DNA from: Phallus indusiatus
Taxonomy: Eukaryota > Basidiomycota > Agaricomycetes > Phallales > Phallaceae
Length of the DNA stretch: 64,000 nucleotides
Direction: 5' to 3'
Assembly: GCA_027605045.1 (NCBI GenBank)
Contig: JAQFWX010000018.1
Span: 843,957 to 907,956, forward strand
Positions 24,139-35,532 of the stretch are shown one piece after another. A program made the position numbers and the translations under genes. Under the pieces are notes generated by a model. That model worked only from the letters and a program-made list of their open reading frames with translations. It was not told the origin of the DNA and did no database searches. Every line of letters begins with the position of its first letter. Position 1 is the stretch's first letter.

Positions 24139-26411
24139 TCAGGGTAAATAGACTCTCGAGTATCCATCGATACTATTGTGAATAAGTTAACGCCAGGTCA
24201 TACTGAAAGCTCGAATTGACTCACTTTCGGCGACAGCACGGGCAAGAATGTTTAGAAGATGGTAAACGTGAAGCCAAGTTTGCGCGACATTCTTCACACA
24301 GAGCAAGACATCTTATAGGGACCTATCAGGACGCACTCTCCAAAATGAAAAATATTCAGACGAACCTGCACGGCCAACAAATAATTTCTCTCGGCTCAAC
24401 GGTGCATACTACGCAGTTTCGTCTTCTTTCGTCGTCTTCGCGGGTCGTGGGGTTGTCCGGCTTCAGTGATTTACGTTCTTCTAAAATACTGCGCCAATCG
24501 TCATCCAATTTAGGTGTTTGCCGGTATCTCCTGCGTGTTAACGGGCTCGAGGTTTCATTTCCAATATGTGCCAATAGCACAGGGGCAATCGTTGAATCCG
24601 ATATAGTCGAAAACAGCATTCTGCCAGAGTCATCTTCAACGTGGTCTTCTGATGGCTCTACGGAGGACGAGCGAGACGAATGAACACTCTCTTCTTGTCC
24701 AGCGTAATCTGCGTCGTCGTCACTTATATCCTCCCCTCTTAGGAACCGAGTATACAGGTCAGGCTCCGCTTCGTTATAGACAACTGGTTCGGCAGCCGGT
24801 ATATTCAACGTCTCTCTGCCCAGTTTTTTTCGCAGGAGCAGAACAAGGAAGCGATAAGAAACCTTTATACACCTCCATACGCCCCACAGAAATCTTTCCC
24901 ATTCGCGTAACCATGTTGTGTCAACCCAACCATCGGCTTCGTTATGAGAGGGAACTCGAACATGTTTTACCTCGTTTTGGAAACCATGTCTAGTTCCCTG
25001 CCGCAAATCCACGATCCCGCCTCTGTCTAATTCAAGCTCGGGAGAATTCACATTGATCCCAGCTAGTTCATTGCCCAGACCAGCCGCACTAGTGGCATCT
25101 AAGCTGGCAGTGCCTAGCCTCAATATAGCGACGGAAAAATCTTCGTCCCAGCGAGGTAGAAACACTGGTGATGGGCCAAAGAATGGCCGAGTAATCTGAC
25201 CCTCCAATAATACTTGGGTGAGGATATGAAGCGACAGTGTCAGCAGAATGATGAAAAGAAGGGCAGTCTCAATGATGGACGAGACATAGTTTATTAGCGG
25301 GTAATGCGTGGACGAAAAGAAGACCACATAATGAAAATGAATTAAATTCAGAAGACCGCAAATTGTAGTCGGAATTAGGCGCTGATTGGCCCATTTTTTG
25401 CGAATGCTGATAGTCTGAATGAGAGTAAGCTGTTCGGGTGTCAGAAAGTGTCATAGATAACTAGTGGTGGACTCGAACCTGGAAAAGAGGAATGATGATA
25501 GTCACCAGAACATGCTTATCTGGCCGGGAGTGGGTCTCAGGAGATTTAACGACATGCATTGTCGGGGATGAATATATATGCAATAGGAAAGCATAGGAAA
25601 ACTAGAGCGAGTTACGGGAAGTGTGCCAATTTAAGCGAGGGAGACTTACCAGATTAAAAGGGGACGAGGAGTGTACCCTATATAAGCTTTGAGTCAAATC
25701 TACTTATCCAAAGAGAATTGCAGTACCTACCCTCCTTCAAGGCCTCTCATTAGGGCTTCCAAAGCGAGTGCTACACAGACTGACAGGAATGTCGCCCAAC
25801 AAACTTCCTTCATATTGGTTTTCGCCGACCATTCACCTAATTTCTTCGACCATAAGACGGAAGGGAATAAATCACACGTTTGGAGAAGTATGACGGTAAG
25901 CAGCAGAGAGATCTCCACAAAAGGTAAATGGACGGTAGCCGGAACAATGCACGAGTCGATGTAGAGCTGAAGTCGACAGGTAGCAGAAGAGAAATGAGAG
26001 AACGCAATGTCGAATGTCTGGGCCTTGTACCTGTATAACGACGTGCCAGTCGTCGCAATAAAGACTGTCGAGGAGGCACAACGATATGTTGTATTCGATT
26101 AAGTAGCAGGGCCTTTCACAACAAAGAAAGTATGAAACATAAGCTCAAAAAAAACAAAAATGTGGAAAAAAAGCACATACCATCAATACGAGAGTTATGG
26201 CATAACCACTTGTAATAAAAGCCCATGGTCCAGGTATGATTGGGGCGTGAGTGGTGGATTGACGAGTCGGGAGCGACACTTGTTGCTGTGCGGGGTAGTC
26301 AACGCCAGTCGCCAAGACGTCGTCTGCACGGCGAAAGTGCTTGAGAAGTTTCGTTGGCGCAGATAATATTGTCTTCAACGTAATATGCGATATGTTGCCC
26401 GTCACAGACAT
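24139..26411 (-). CDS. Multipass membrane RING-type E3 ubiquitin ligase, Asi1/Asi3-like (frame broken once)
   Basis: Reconstructed from about seven exons, roughly 650-700 residues. N-terminus MSVTGNISHITLKTI leads to a membrane segment (AFITSGYAITLVLM), then LLLNRIQHIVVPPR, further hydrophobic helices (LLLTVILLQTCDLF; WATFLSVCVALALEAL), RPDKHVLVTIIIPLF, IETALLFIILLTLSLHIL, a long acidic loop, and a C-terminal RING: CVVC, CWPCR, LCEECR, CPCCRRN, ending GYSRVYLP. Membrane helices with an extreme C-terminal RING resemble the fungal inner-nuclear-membrane Asi ligases; this is inferred. Frame breaks near 25906-25912: one added base in the tct/ctg stretch joins LPSIYLLWRSL to LLLTVILLQ. The intron at about 25434-25478 has a GTTCGA donor. 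The start is 107 bp from the divergent PGS1 start. Confidence 0.75.
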
Positions 26412-26518
26412 AAACGAGCGAGATGAAGTTGGTGAAATCGACGTGGTCGGGGAGAATCGGGCGTCTAATCACTCACGTCAGAGGAAGCCGCTGCAAGGCT
26501 GCTGTCTGCGGCAAGGAG
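26412..26518. promoter_or_regulatory. Bidirectional promoter, RING E3 and PGS1
   Basis: 107 bp between divergent ATGs. The shortness implies shared or overlapping promoter elements. No distinct motif recognised. Confidence 0.45.
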
Positions 26519-28175
26519 ATGCTCGCTCGACGTCTCTTAGGATCTCTACGACAGCCTGCCATCCCCGTTAACTCTAAAAATGTCAAGATTTTGCATTCCC
26601 CGAGCAAATTTTATGCGACTCTTCTGGTACGTTGACCTATCTACCCACGGAGGTTGTCAGACTATCTGAATGACGCAGGAAATGATTGGACGCGCTCAAC
26701 GGCGTATATACCTCTCGTCGCTTTACATTGGAGCATCTGAGTCGTTGTTAGTAAGTGTCATATTGTTTCTGAACGATTGGCAAACCTTTAAACACGTCTA
26801 CGAGATCAAAAGTCTAAAGGACTCGCTGTCTTCAAATCCTCGTCTGCAAGTCCATATTCATCTGGATCTCCGAAGGTCCACCAGACCAGGACCGACATCA
26901 ACTGCTTCTGCTCTCTTGCCATTGGTTTCTGAATTCCCAGGGCGCTGTTCTGTCTATTTTTTCCAATCTCCCACACTAAAAGCACCTTTAAGCTACGTAG
27001 TCCCCAGACGTTTTGACGAAGTTTGGGGCACATGGCACGCAAAATCGTATATTGTTGACGATGATATCATTCTCTCTGGGTGGATATCCTTTCTTCTCTT
27101 GTCATTTCACATTATAATCAACTTGGCCTCCCCTACTTTAGTGCGAATCTGAACAAATCATATTTCACGAATAGACAGGATAGGTATCTTTTTTTCGCTT
27201 CGTCGCCGTCCCTTTCCAACTATATAGTGGATTTTCTCACCTTGTTTTCCCGTTTTTCTTATCGACTATATCCTCATGAAACTAATGTCACACCCATTTT
27301 CCGCTGGCCAAATTCGAATGTAAACATGGGGAATCTAGGAAGCGCTGCTAGACAATGCATATCAAACTTTCATTCGACATTCCGGAATAATGCTCCTCAA
27401 GAAGCGGATACCATTGTCTTTCCTGTGATTCAAGCTGGATATATGAACGTTCGTGAAGAGGAGGATTGTCTCCAACGCTTATTCGTTCACCTCAACCAGC
27501 TACCTGATGCATCCTCTGCGGTCATCGACTTGACCAGTGGATACTTCGCACTCCACAAATTATATCAAGATCTGCTTATTAACTCCCCTGTCAAGGCGCG
27601 TGTATTAGCTGCCAGCTGCAATGTGAGTTTTCTGAATCTTTTAACGAGCTCATTTTTCATTTTTTTCGGTACTGTAGGCAAATGGTTTCCTTGGCTCGAA
27701 AGGTTTATCAGGAAGAGTTCCAGAAGGATATATCCTACTCTTACGACGCTTTCGGGAGCGTGTATTACGAGTCCATGGTTCAACCTCTAGTAAAGTGGAA
27801 ATTTCTGAGTGGGAGAAGAATGGTTGGACTTATCACGCGAAAGGTGGGCTATACTGAAGTGTATCGCAATTCCAATCTTCATTCGCAAGTGCATTATTTC
27901 AAGGGTTGTGGTATAGATCACACATCTCCAGTCCCCCGGAGCTGACGTTATTCGGATCCACGAATCTTAATTCACGATCTGCAGAGCTAGACACCGAATT
28001 ATCATTTTTGATGAGCACCGGTTCAACTGACCTACGCGCTCAACTGGACGAAGAATTCCATCATCTAAGCAAGGATGCGCGCGTCTTACAAGAAAAGGAC
28101 TGGGAAAACTCCAGCAGACAAGTTAGAATTGGCACTCAAGTCTTGATTGCGAGTGGGTTGGGACATTTTTTTTGA
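26519..28175 (+). CDS. PGS1: CDP-diacylglycerol-glycerol-3-phosphate 3-phosphatidyltransferase (PGS1)
   Basis: Six exons (26519-26626, 26679-26750, 26805-27079, 27142-27622, 27678-27843, 27904-28175) give 457 residues with matching phases. A short basic leader (MLARRLLGSLRQP) suits mitochondrial targeting. Two phospholipase-D HKD motifs are visible: HAKSYIVDDDIILSG (His138, Lys140) with ANLNKSYF, and TYHAKG (His365, Lys367; split by an intron) with LTLFGSTNLNSRS. ANGFLGSKGLSGRVPE is also typical. The enzyme makes phosphatidylglycerol phosphate from CDP-DAG and glycerol-3-phosphate, the committed step to cardiolipin in the inner mitochondrial membrane. It ends 35 bp before the convergent DTD stop. 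Confidence 0.93.
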
Positions 28176-28210
28176 CACAGTGGCCAGAACGGGGCACCGA
28201 GCTACAATCG

Positions 28211-28991
28211 TCACTCCGTTGGTACGCTCTCCGTTACCTGTCCTTTTCGTGATGACGATGACGAGGAATTGGAATCCAATATAATAGTAACTGGGCCATC
28301 GTTTGTCAGACATACGTTCATCATAGCTCCAAATTTGCCATCTAACGTTTAATGTGTTCACAGAGCAAACCTCTAGAAACTGAAAAGTTGCTCACCTTTG
28401 ACACGACTGCTTTGGTATAAATCTCCTAATTTTGTGAGAAAATTCGTGTAGATACCTTTCGAAGGTTCGCCTCCCTATCATGTGTAAGCCTGAAGTCCCA
28501 CAACATCGAATGCATCCTTTGTCTCACCATAGCATTATGGAAGTCTGGCTTGTTTCCTTTACTAGTATTTGCGAGAAGGGTGAACTGGGATACGCAAAGA
28601 ATTTCACCGTCAATATCCTTCACATTCTTCCGCCAGCGATTATCCTCTGAATCGAACAACCGCAGCGAGAGTCTAAATTAGTTTCTGCATTGGTAAGAAT
28701 TGTCGACGACAAAATAGGAGCCCGTTAATACATTTTGTTGGCAATATATTCCGAGTCAGAAGGTCCATCATCTTAAATGAAGGGTTATTCTACCATATGT
28801 AGATGATATTATTTGAGAGATCATCTCTTCCGCACCTTTACCAATCCCTACAAGCACAAGAAGACCTCGGGAAATAGAAGATACAATTTCACCGTCCACT
28901 AACACGATTTCAAATCCAAATATTCTTTCAGGGGGACTTGATAATTACCAGTTACTGAAGCTGAGAGTACACGTTGTATCACCGCGCGCAT
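28211..28991 (-). CDS. DTD1: D-aminoacyl-tRNA deacylase (DTD)
   Basis: About six exons on the minus strand, all in phase. Start MRAVIQRVLSASVT is the canonical DTD N-terminus; then VDGEIVSSISRGLLVLVGI, IANKILSLRLFD, VSQFTLLANTSKGNKPDFHNAM (the active-site S-Q-F-T-L motif), and near the end GAMMNVCLTNDGPVT (the GP-cisPro motif). DTD removes D-amino acids, and glycine mischarged on tRNA-Ala, from tRNA. A short Ser-rich tail follows. The start codon lies only 83 bp from the start of the divergent cyclophilin, and the stop is 35 bp from the PGS1 stop. Confidence 0.93.
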
Positions 28992-29074
28992 TTCAGTGAA
29001 TGAGCAAAGCAGTGACCGCCACAAGACGCGTTTGTGACATATCAGTGCGATTATACGCTCGTCCACCTAAAATC
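28992..29074. promoter_or_regulatory. 83-bp bidirectional promoter, DTD and cyclophilin
   Basis: The DTD ATG (28991, minus) and the preferred cyclophilin ATG (29075, plus) are 83 bp apart. An in-frame upstream ATG at 29000 would shrink this to 8 bp but adds a non-conserved N-terminus. Confidence 0.5.
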
Positions 29075-29884
29075 ATGTCTGACAATGTCCTATTAGAGAC
29101 CAGTCTTGGAAAGATAGAGCTGGAATTATATTGGAACCATGCTCCCAAAGTAAAATTATACAGTTTATTCATGCCATATTACCTGATTATATGGATTCAG
29201 ACATGCAAGAACTTTTACGAGCTAGTATCGCGAGGATACTATAATGGTACCATATTTCATCGCATCATTCCCGTATGTCAGTACGTCTTGTGTACATATT
29301 TTGCTTTTTTAATTTATTCTCGTAGGATTTCATGGTTCAGGGTGGCGATCCTACTGGTACAGGTCGTGGAGGAACTAGTATTTACGGGCAGCGGTTGCAA
29401 GTGCCAATTTTAACACCAAACCAATGCAGACTTCTCTTACGCACACTTCTCTTAGTGAAGATGAAATTCATCCCGAACTTCGCTTCGTAGGGGCAGGTAA
29501 AACTTTCTTTCCCTCCGCCTCCCCCTCATATCCATCGCTTTTTAGGTGTTCTTGCCATGGCCAATTCGGGTCCAAATACGAATGGTTTGGGATATTGATT
29601 TCATCTACCTTCTGCAACTCACATTTTTACCTTAATTAGGGTCACAGTTTTTCCTTACTCTTGCGCCCACACCTTTCTTAGACAAGAAACACACTATATA
29701 CGGCAGAGTTAAGTCTGGTATACGAGTGTTACAGCGATTAGGAGCTGTTGCGACAGATAACCAAGACAGGTCCGCCACAGGTTTTGACCTTTCTATTAAG
29801 CCCTTATTCATTAAGCATTCTTGCAGACCGACAGAAGACATTAAAATACATAAAGCGATGCCGGTGCTATTGGATGGCGAGTAA
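29075..29884 (+). CDS. Peptidyl-prolyl cis-trans isomerase, PPIL1-type cyclophilin
   Basis: Seven exons (29075-29149, 29201-29272, 29326-29396, 29456-29496, 29546-29584, 29640-29769, 29827-29884) give 161 residues, the usual size for PPIL1. Cyclophilin signature parts: [82 protein letters not shown]1 orthologues isomerise prolines in the spliceosome (SKIP/Prp45 partner). Intron 3 (29397-29455) starts GCAAGT; only a GC-AG intron restores the conserved Phe of YGQRFEDEIH. Start at 29075 matches the family; the ATG at 29000 would add 25 residues. Confidence 0.92.
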
Positions 29885-30093
29885 CAAAGGACATGCAATT
29901 TTTGTGATATCGATGCTGGAAGCCAGCGACTAACCTATCTCTTTATTAATATTTGTGTCACTACCGAAAGTAATTGATGATAAAGAAAAAGCACGTCAAA
30001 CGCTGATTTCCATATAAGTTCCAATAAAAATTAATTTGATATAACATTCCGAAAGCCAGCGAATATCAAAAAGAAGGTATCAGAAAGCGACCC

Positions 30094-32867
30094 CTAGCGG
30101 CCGCGTCCGTTACTTGAGCCTCTTGACGGATTCGGTCGCGTCGATGATTCCTCATTGTTGGGGATGGCTACAACTCGACTTGACCTAGTGTCAAGGTTAA
30201 ACAGTCCGGCCTCTGTCAAAGCGCGATCAACAAGACGAGAAGAGGGACCTGCGGAACCACCTTGACTCCAAGGCGTCCTGACATTCGAGGCCTCCTCCCT
30301 ATCCTCGTCGACTAGTACATCCATATCACTCAGTCCGGCCTCATTCGCGACAAGCGGTCCTTCATCATCTTCGTCTTCCATAGTGTCGTCACTGTTTTCT
30401 GCTTCTTCATCCGATAAACTGCTCACTTCCCCCACCCAATCCTGATCATTATCATCTCCCCCGAAATCCCAGACATCCAAATATGTCACATCTAATCTGT
30501 TACTAGCAGCAACACACCACCGCCCATCGAAAACAACTTGCCAGACACCAGTTATACCCGTTAAGAGATCTCGTACTACAGTTCCGTCCCGAATATCCCA
30601 CATCTTAAGGGTCCCATCGGAGCCACTTAAAACTTTAAATTCATCATGCTGAAAGCAAGTGATAGCTCCTGTATGAGCAGCGAGGGTATGTCGTAATTGT
30701 CCCGTAGATGGATCCCAAACACGAAGGGTAGAATCGGCAGCGGCCGATACTAAATAATTGGGCGACAAACCGAGTAACCCGACTAAAGATGTATGACCGT
30801 GAAGAACGTGAATCCCTTGACCAGTTTTCAAGCTCCAAATCCGTACAGTGCCGTCCATAGAGCCCGAACAACATTGATTGCGCACGGGATCTAATACCAC
30901 ACTGTATACTAGATATGAATTAGCATTACTTATTGCGTGTTAAAGGATGTATCTGAATGTCATCCCTACCTTTCTGTGCGTGACCCGAGAGGGTCCAAGT
31001 GCATGCCCCAGTGATAATATCCCAAACACGGACTGTACAGTCGTAGCTTCCAGACACCAGAGTACGACCACGAGCAGCCAAAGCTCTAACCGCTTGCTCA
31101 TGTCCAACCAGAAGTCTAACGTGGTAAGGATTATCATCTGCATCTTCCTGAAATTGATATCAAGAAATTATTCCCCCAAGTGTTTTCTGTCATCGACAAC
31201 GTACCTCTCCGACTTCGCCTTCGGAATCATTAGTCCCGGAACTCATATACTCGGGATCCCCTGGACGAGGCAATTTCCAAACCCTGAGGGTATGATCTCT
31301 ACTGCCCGTAACAATCATCGGTCGCTTTGGCCACTTTTCTCGTTTTATACCACCACCTTCCATTTCGAAATCTAACCATTCCGGTTTTACTATAGCTAGA
31401 CAACGGACAGTGCTAGTGTGACCTCCAAATATATGAGTACATCTCCCGTTGGTGAGATTCCACACCCGAACACTCCTGTCTGTTGATCCACTGACGAGGG
31501 TATTCTTGGTAGCTGCTAATGCCCACACGCCACCTTCATGGCCATCCAGAGATTGCAGCAAAGCACCATTGGATGGATCATAGACGTGGATAGAGTGATC
31601 GTCTGACGCAGAAATAATCCGATTATGAGAGAATAGAAGGCAAGTCACAACAGCTCCTCCATGTGCAGCAAACTGAATACGTCGTGGAGTATTGTTACTT
31701 GACCAACGAGTTCGAGTTAAGTAGCGAGATTTGAATAGCATCTTGAAGGGGTGTGGTAAAGGTAGAGAACCTGGAGCAGGTAAGCCTTTTCGTAGCCGTC
31801 TGATATTGACGGCATCTGCAAATGTCCGCTCTGTCTCTCCACCAAACCAAATTCTGGTCGTTTTCAACAATTCCTGCCAGAGAATAGGATCAGAATCTAT
31901 AATCGCTCGCCATGACTTCGAAACGCGCGAGGCACGTGCAAGGGCGGAATACGGGAGATAACTCAAGATGATAGAGGTTAATTCGGGAGGCAACAGAGTT
32001 AGAAAATCACGAGCAAGGGTAGGGATAAGAACGGAGTGAATATTCCTCAGAACCGGGAGCGGTGAATGTCTCATCAGCGTAAGAATGATATGTGACTGAA
32101 GCGGCTGGGGAGATTATTGAAGTGAGAGAGAATATTTGGAAGGGTCATAAGTGTCGTGAGTGATATATCAGGTTGGAATGGGGCCGAGTTTGAGACAGTT
32201 ACCGTGGAGGGTGGTGGAGAGGACACCGTGCTTGGGGGTGCGGAAGGCCAGGCGGCCGTTGTGGGCGGGGAACCATTAGGAGACGGGAGAGGGGAAGGTG
32301 GTGCCGCGTTAGTAGGATTAAGCGTCGAACCCCGTGGTTTCTTCCTTGGCGGTGGGCTTCCGGTGAGGAAGGAGGCTGGCAGGGGTGGTGCGTCAATGTT
32401 GTCGAGCATCACATCACTGGATATACTGTGTGAACGCTTGCGGCCGTACCGCTCAATGGCTTCCACAAGACCGACTGTCTGTTCTCGATTGACATCGCTG
32501 CCCCGTTTCAGCATCCGCCATCCTTGCCCTCCTACGACTTCATCCTCCTCATCGAAGCCATCGTTTTGGGCACCGTCTTCGAAAGTGGCCCGGATGCCAC
32601 CGGGGAATTCAAGGGAAAAGCGTCGAAGAGAGCGGGGTAAATGAGCATGCAATAGAGGGTACTCTTTGGAATCTTTGGGAGATGAAGGAGGTGGAAGAGA
32701 TGGTAAAGGAATGGGGGCATAGGTGGTGGTGGTTGTCGTCGTCGTCGTCACCCTAATCAATTATTCAACACGCTTAAGAACTAGAATGGAATATTAGATT
32801 CATTTAAAAGAAACACCCACGTCGTTGTATTTACAGACGGTGCCAGGTATAAAGAGGGACGCGACAT
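30094..32867 (-). CDS. Cdc4-like F-box/WD40 substrate receptor of SCF (frame broken once)
   Basis: Four exons (32821-32867, 31205-32752, 30970-31147, 30094-30908) give about 862 residues. The first 230 residues are disordered with a poly-Thr tract coded by an ACG/ACC microsatellite. Then come LPPELTSIILSYLPYSALARASRVSKSW (F-box) and seven WD40 blades (for example LVSGSTDRSVRVW, LVSGSYDCTVRVWD, VLSGSDGTLKMWD), and an acidic C-terminus. This matches Cdc4/Fbw7, which brings phosphodegron substrates to SCF ubiquitin ligase. In exon 2 the frame slips just before LQSHIILTLMRHSP: one more base at about 32103 (a CC run read short) joins the two frames and makes the exon length fit its splice phases. 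As printed, the WD40 part is out of frame with the N-terminus. Confidence 0.88.
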
Positions 32868-32969
32868 GGTCGTGGTAGGAATGCAAGTGTGTTCTAAAAT
32901 GCTTCCGGCATGTGGACTTATATGGACAATGACGCGAAATTTTTTTTAAAAGAAAATTATTGTTCTACG

Positions 32970-34114
32970 CTAAGTAGATGACATTTTTGTTCTATCTTCA
33001 GGCATACGAGATAATCGTCGACGACTTCGCATTCTAGGCCGTCGCTTTGCATACCACTCCCATGCCAACCTGACAACTTCTCCATCTGCATCATACGGTG
33101 TCGGGATCTCACTGTACCCAGGCCGTGCTGTTGGATGTCGAACATAAACTGCAGAACATGTCGAAAATGAAGGCTCAATATACGCGGGAATGAATATAAA
33201 TGGTGCAGCGTAATCTGGGAGGGTAAACGGGGTAAGATGTTGGTTACTCAACCACGGCTGTCCTGGAGGTGGTTGGGACCGAGTTTTCAGAGGTGGTTCG
33301 TCCTCATGGCTCGATGCGTGTTCTATTTCTGGCTTCCCTGATTCGCCCTCTTCAGCGGTTGTCTCTACTTCTTCGTTTTCAGCCTTAACCGGTGCAGCTG
33401 GGCTCTCAGGATAACGGAGGAACCTAATTGCGCTGGGGTCAACGGAAACCATATCACCAGGTGCGAGTCTAGTGTTTGCGTTCGTATGCTTAGAAAAACC
33501 GAAAGTCGATCAGAAATAAAAGGCATAAAATACATAAAATACATACCGAGATACCATTGAGTTTCACATTCCCGTGTATAATCAGCCTCCTTGCTTCGTA
33601 AACACTGTGTGCAAAACAGCATCTAAAGATAAAAACATCTATTCGTCTCTCGACTTCTGCAAACATCAAACTCCCAACTGGTGCCAGAGCCCCGATGCTT
33701 TCTTCGCGTCGTGCATTCTCTATTTGATCAACGTCGTCCTGCCTCCGAGCCCATTTGGCTAGAGTAGCTGTATCATCGGAGTTTATCGACTTTTTTGGGA
33801 GAACCTCGGGAAGTGTTGAAGGCAAATACCATTTTTTGAATATTTTTTCGTTTATATGATCACCATGGTATGCTCGCACTAGTCGTTTCGAAATCCACCG
33901 TTGTTGAAATAATGTCTTTCCGGTGCGCTCAAACTGGGATTCGGATACTCTGCCCGTAAAACATCGCTGCCAAAGGTTGAACAAATTCTGAGGAGACCAA
34001 CTCTATCAACTGTCATGAGTATACAACGGTACAGTTTTAGTAAGTACAAATTCTTTTCCAACTTACCATACGAGGCAAAGCCTTTGAAAAGGCGAATACA
34101 TTGCTGTCCCGCAT
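32970..34114 (-). CDS. Mitochondrial small-subunit ribosomal protein uS4m (Nam9-like)
   Basis: Three exons (34067-34114, 33547-34002, 32970-33488) give 340 residues in phase. Recognised: NLFNLWQRC, the S4 core with ERRIDVFIFRCCFAHSVYEARRLIIHGNVKLNG (RNA-binding S4 fold), LAPGDMVSVDPSAIRFLR, and the fungal mitochondrial extension with LPDYAAPFIFIPAYIEPSFSTCSAVYVRHP. It binds 15S/16S-like mitochondrial rRNA and nucleates small-subunit assembly. Its start is 81 bp from the divergent glutaredoxin-like start, and its stop is 102 bp from the Cdc4 start. Confidence 0.92.
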
Positions 34115-34195
34115 GTACGACTCAAAAAAAGTGTACACACAAGACGAGGTGGTAATGACCTGGGCGCTTAGGCAATACTCGTCCACCAACCCCTT
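34115..34195. promoter_or_regulatory. 81-bp bidirectional promoter, uS4m and glutaredoxin-like gene
   Basis: Two well-supported ATGs face away from each other across 81 bp. No motif is assigned. Confidence 0.5.
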
Positions 34196-34588
34196 ATGCC
34201 AGCTCGGCTTCCGTTACTTCCGCGTTTGAGACTTTTCACTGGCCCTAATTGCTCGCTTTGTGAGGTGCGTCGCTGATATACAAATGCATTTAACAAGATT
34301 ATATCATGTTTCAAAAGGTGGCCAAATCAGAGCTTCGCAAAGTCCAAGCAACGGTACGTGCTTTGGGTTCAAGAAGCTTTTCTGGTTTGCTGAACTGTGG
34401 CATTGCAGCACCCATTCACTTTAGATATTGTCGACATTCATAGCGACCAAGGCAAGGTTTGGAAAAAGAAGTATGAATGGTGGATTCCCGTGCTTCATCT
34501 CGAAGACGTAGAAATAGCGAAAGGAAGATGGAATCAACACGATGTGAAGAAGGCTCTGGATACCTGGAGAAAGGACAACCCGAGCTAA
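34196..34588 (+). CDS. Small glutaredoxin-like protein (C5orf63/YDR286C type)
   Basis: Three exons (34196-34264, 34318-34353, 34409-34588) give 94 residues. The redox motif CSLC sits at 19-22 in LFTGPNCSLCE, followed by VAKSELRKV, FTLDIVDIHS and KKYEWWIPVLHLEDVEIAKGRW, the pattern of the DUF836 glutaredoxin-like family. Thiol-disulfide exchange is likely; partners are unknown. Length and motif order are normal. The stop (34586-34588) is followed in the same frame by what looks like coding sequence belonging to the next gene. Confidence 0.9.
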
Positions 34589-34684
34589 CGGAAGATCTCT
34601 TGGATCGTGGATACGACAGGAGACCAAGCCATTAACTATACCTATTATGAAAGGAATAGTTTTTCTGTCTTGGGTGAAAATATT

Positions 34685-35477
34685 ATGACTGAAGTTACCC
34701 CTGAAAAGCAAGTACTAGTGTCCCTCTAGAGACTTCTTGTCATTTATCATTCTAAACAAAAGGCACATCTCAAAATGTTTTAATTGCGGTGACGAAAAAC
34801 ATAAGCTGACAACCTGTCCTCTGCCTCACAATTCTTCTCTGATCGCCCTATCCCGAGCCATGTATGAGTTTTTTCGAGGCGATGGAGCACGCGAACAAGA
34901 TCGTTTGCATGAACACGCAGAGAAAATTTTGCAAAGAAAGCAATATAACTCGTCATTTAAACCAGGCATAGTCGGACCGGACCTCCTGACTGCTTTAGGA
35001 TTTCAGCAAGACGAGGATCTTGCTTGTCTTCCTTGGTATCCTCGCATGCTCGAATGGGGGTATCCACCTGGTTGGTTCTCGGCGGAAAATCCCAAAGTAT
35101 TGGTCGACAAGCGTATTGATAATGAATATCTGATTGACAATGTCGAACTCCTGCAAATTTTCGGCTCTGGCAGCTTTTCACCGGCGGTCGAAGAAGAAGA
35201 ACTGGATCGCGTCGATTCTCCGAGCGTCGAGGAGAATCCCGGTACCCCAGAGTCCATTAAGGATGACATGATTCTCAGGCGTTGGGCCAACTACATCACG
35301 CCTTTGTTCTCTTCGGAGATTTTGGCCGTTTACTCTGGTGATCCTCTGTGTATAAACACGATCAATACCAAAGGGTTATGCCCTTGGAGATTTCCCGGGG
35401 CATTCAGTGCCTTTGGTCCCGCGGGTTGGCGAGAACTAGTGAGAATTTATGACTTGGGAATCAAAAAGGAGGAGTAA
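34685..35477 (+). CDS. Zinc-knuckle and PSP-domain protein, ZCCHC8-like (5' end uncertain)
   Basis: The main exon (from 34766) carries a CCHC zinc knuckle (CFNCGDEKHKLTTC), then a PSP proline-rich domain (PGIVGPDLLTALGF ... PWYPRMLEWGYPPGWF), then an acidic stretch and a short C-terminus. This is the ZCCHC8 arrangement, a scaffold of nuclear exosome-targeting/splicing RNPs. The first ATG (34685, MTEVTPEKQ) is followed by a GTACTA...AAAAG intron. The frame after the intron fits only if the A run at 34772-34775 is one base shorter (reading HLKCFNC). About 30 conserved-looking residues (WIVDTTGDQAINYTYYERNS) precede that ATG without a start codon, so the true 5' end is probably missing or obscured. 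Confidence 0.7.
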
Positions 35478-35532
35478 CACGAGATGAATTCGTCAAAGTA
35501 AGTAGTTGCAGCTACATAAATGATATATATGA

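Noticed and set aside
25455..25480. tRNA T-arm-like string (GGTTCGAGTCC on the minus strand)
   Set aside because: No acceptor stem, D-arm or anticodon arm pairs around it; it is the start of a GTTCGA intron in the RING gene.
29000..29074. Upstream start for the cyclophilin
   Set aside because: The 25 added residues are not conserved in PPIL1-type cyclophilins and would leave 8 bp to the DTD start.
30947..31375. Plus-strand 142-codon frame in the Cdc4-like gene
   Set aside because: Antisense shadow of WD40 exons.
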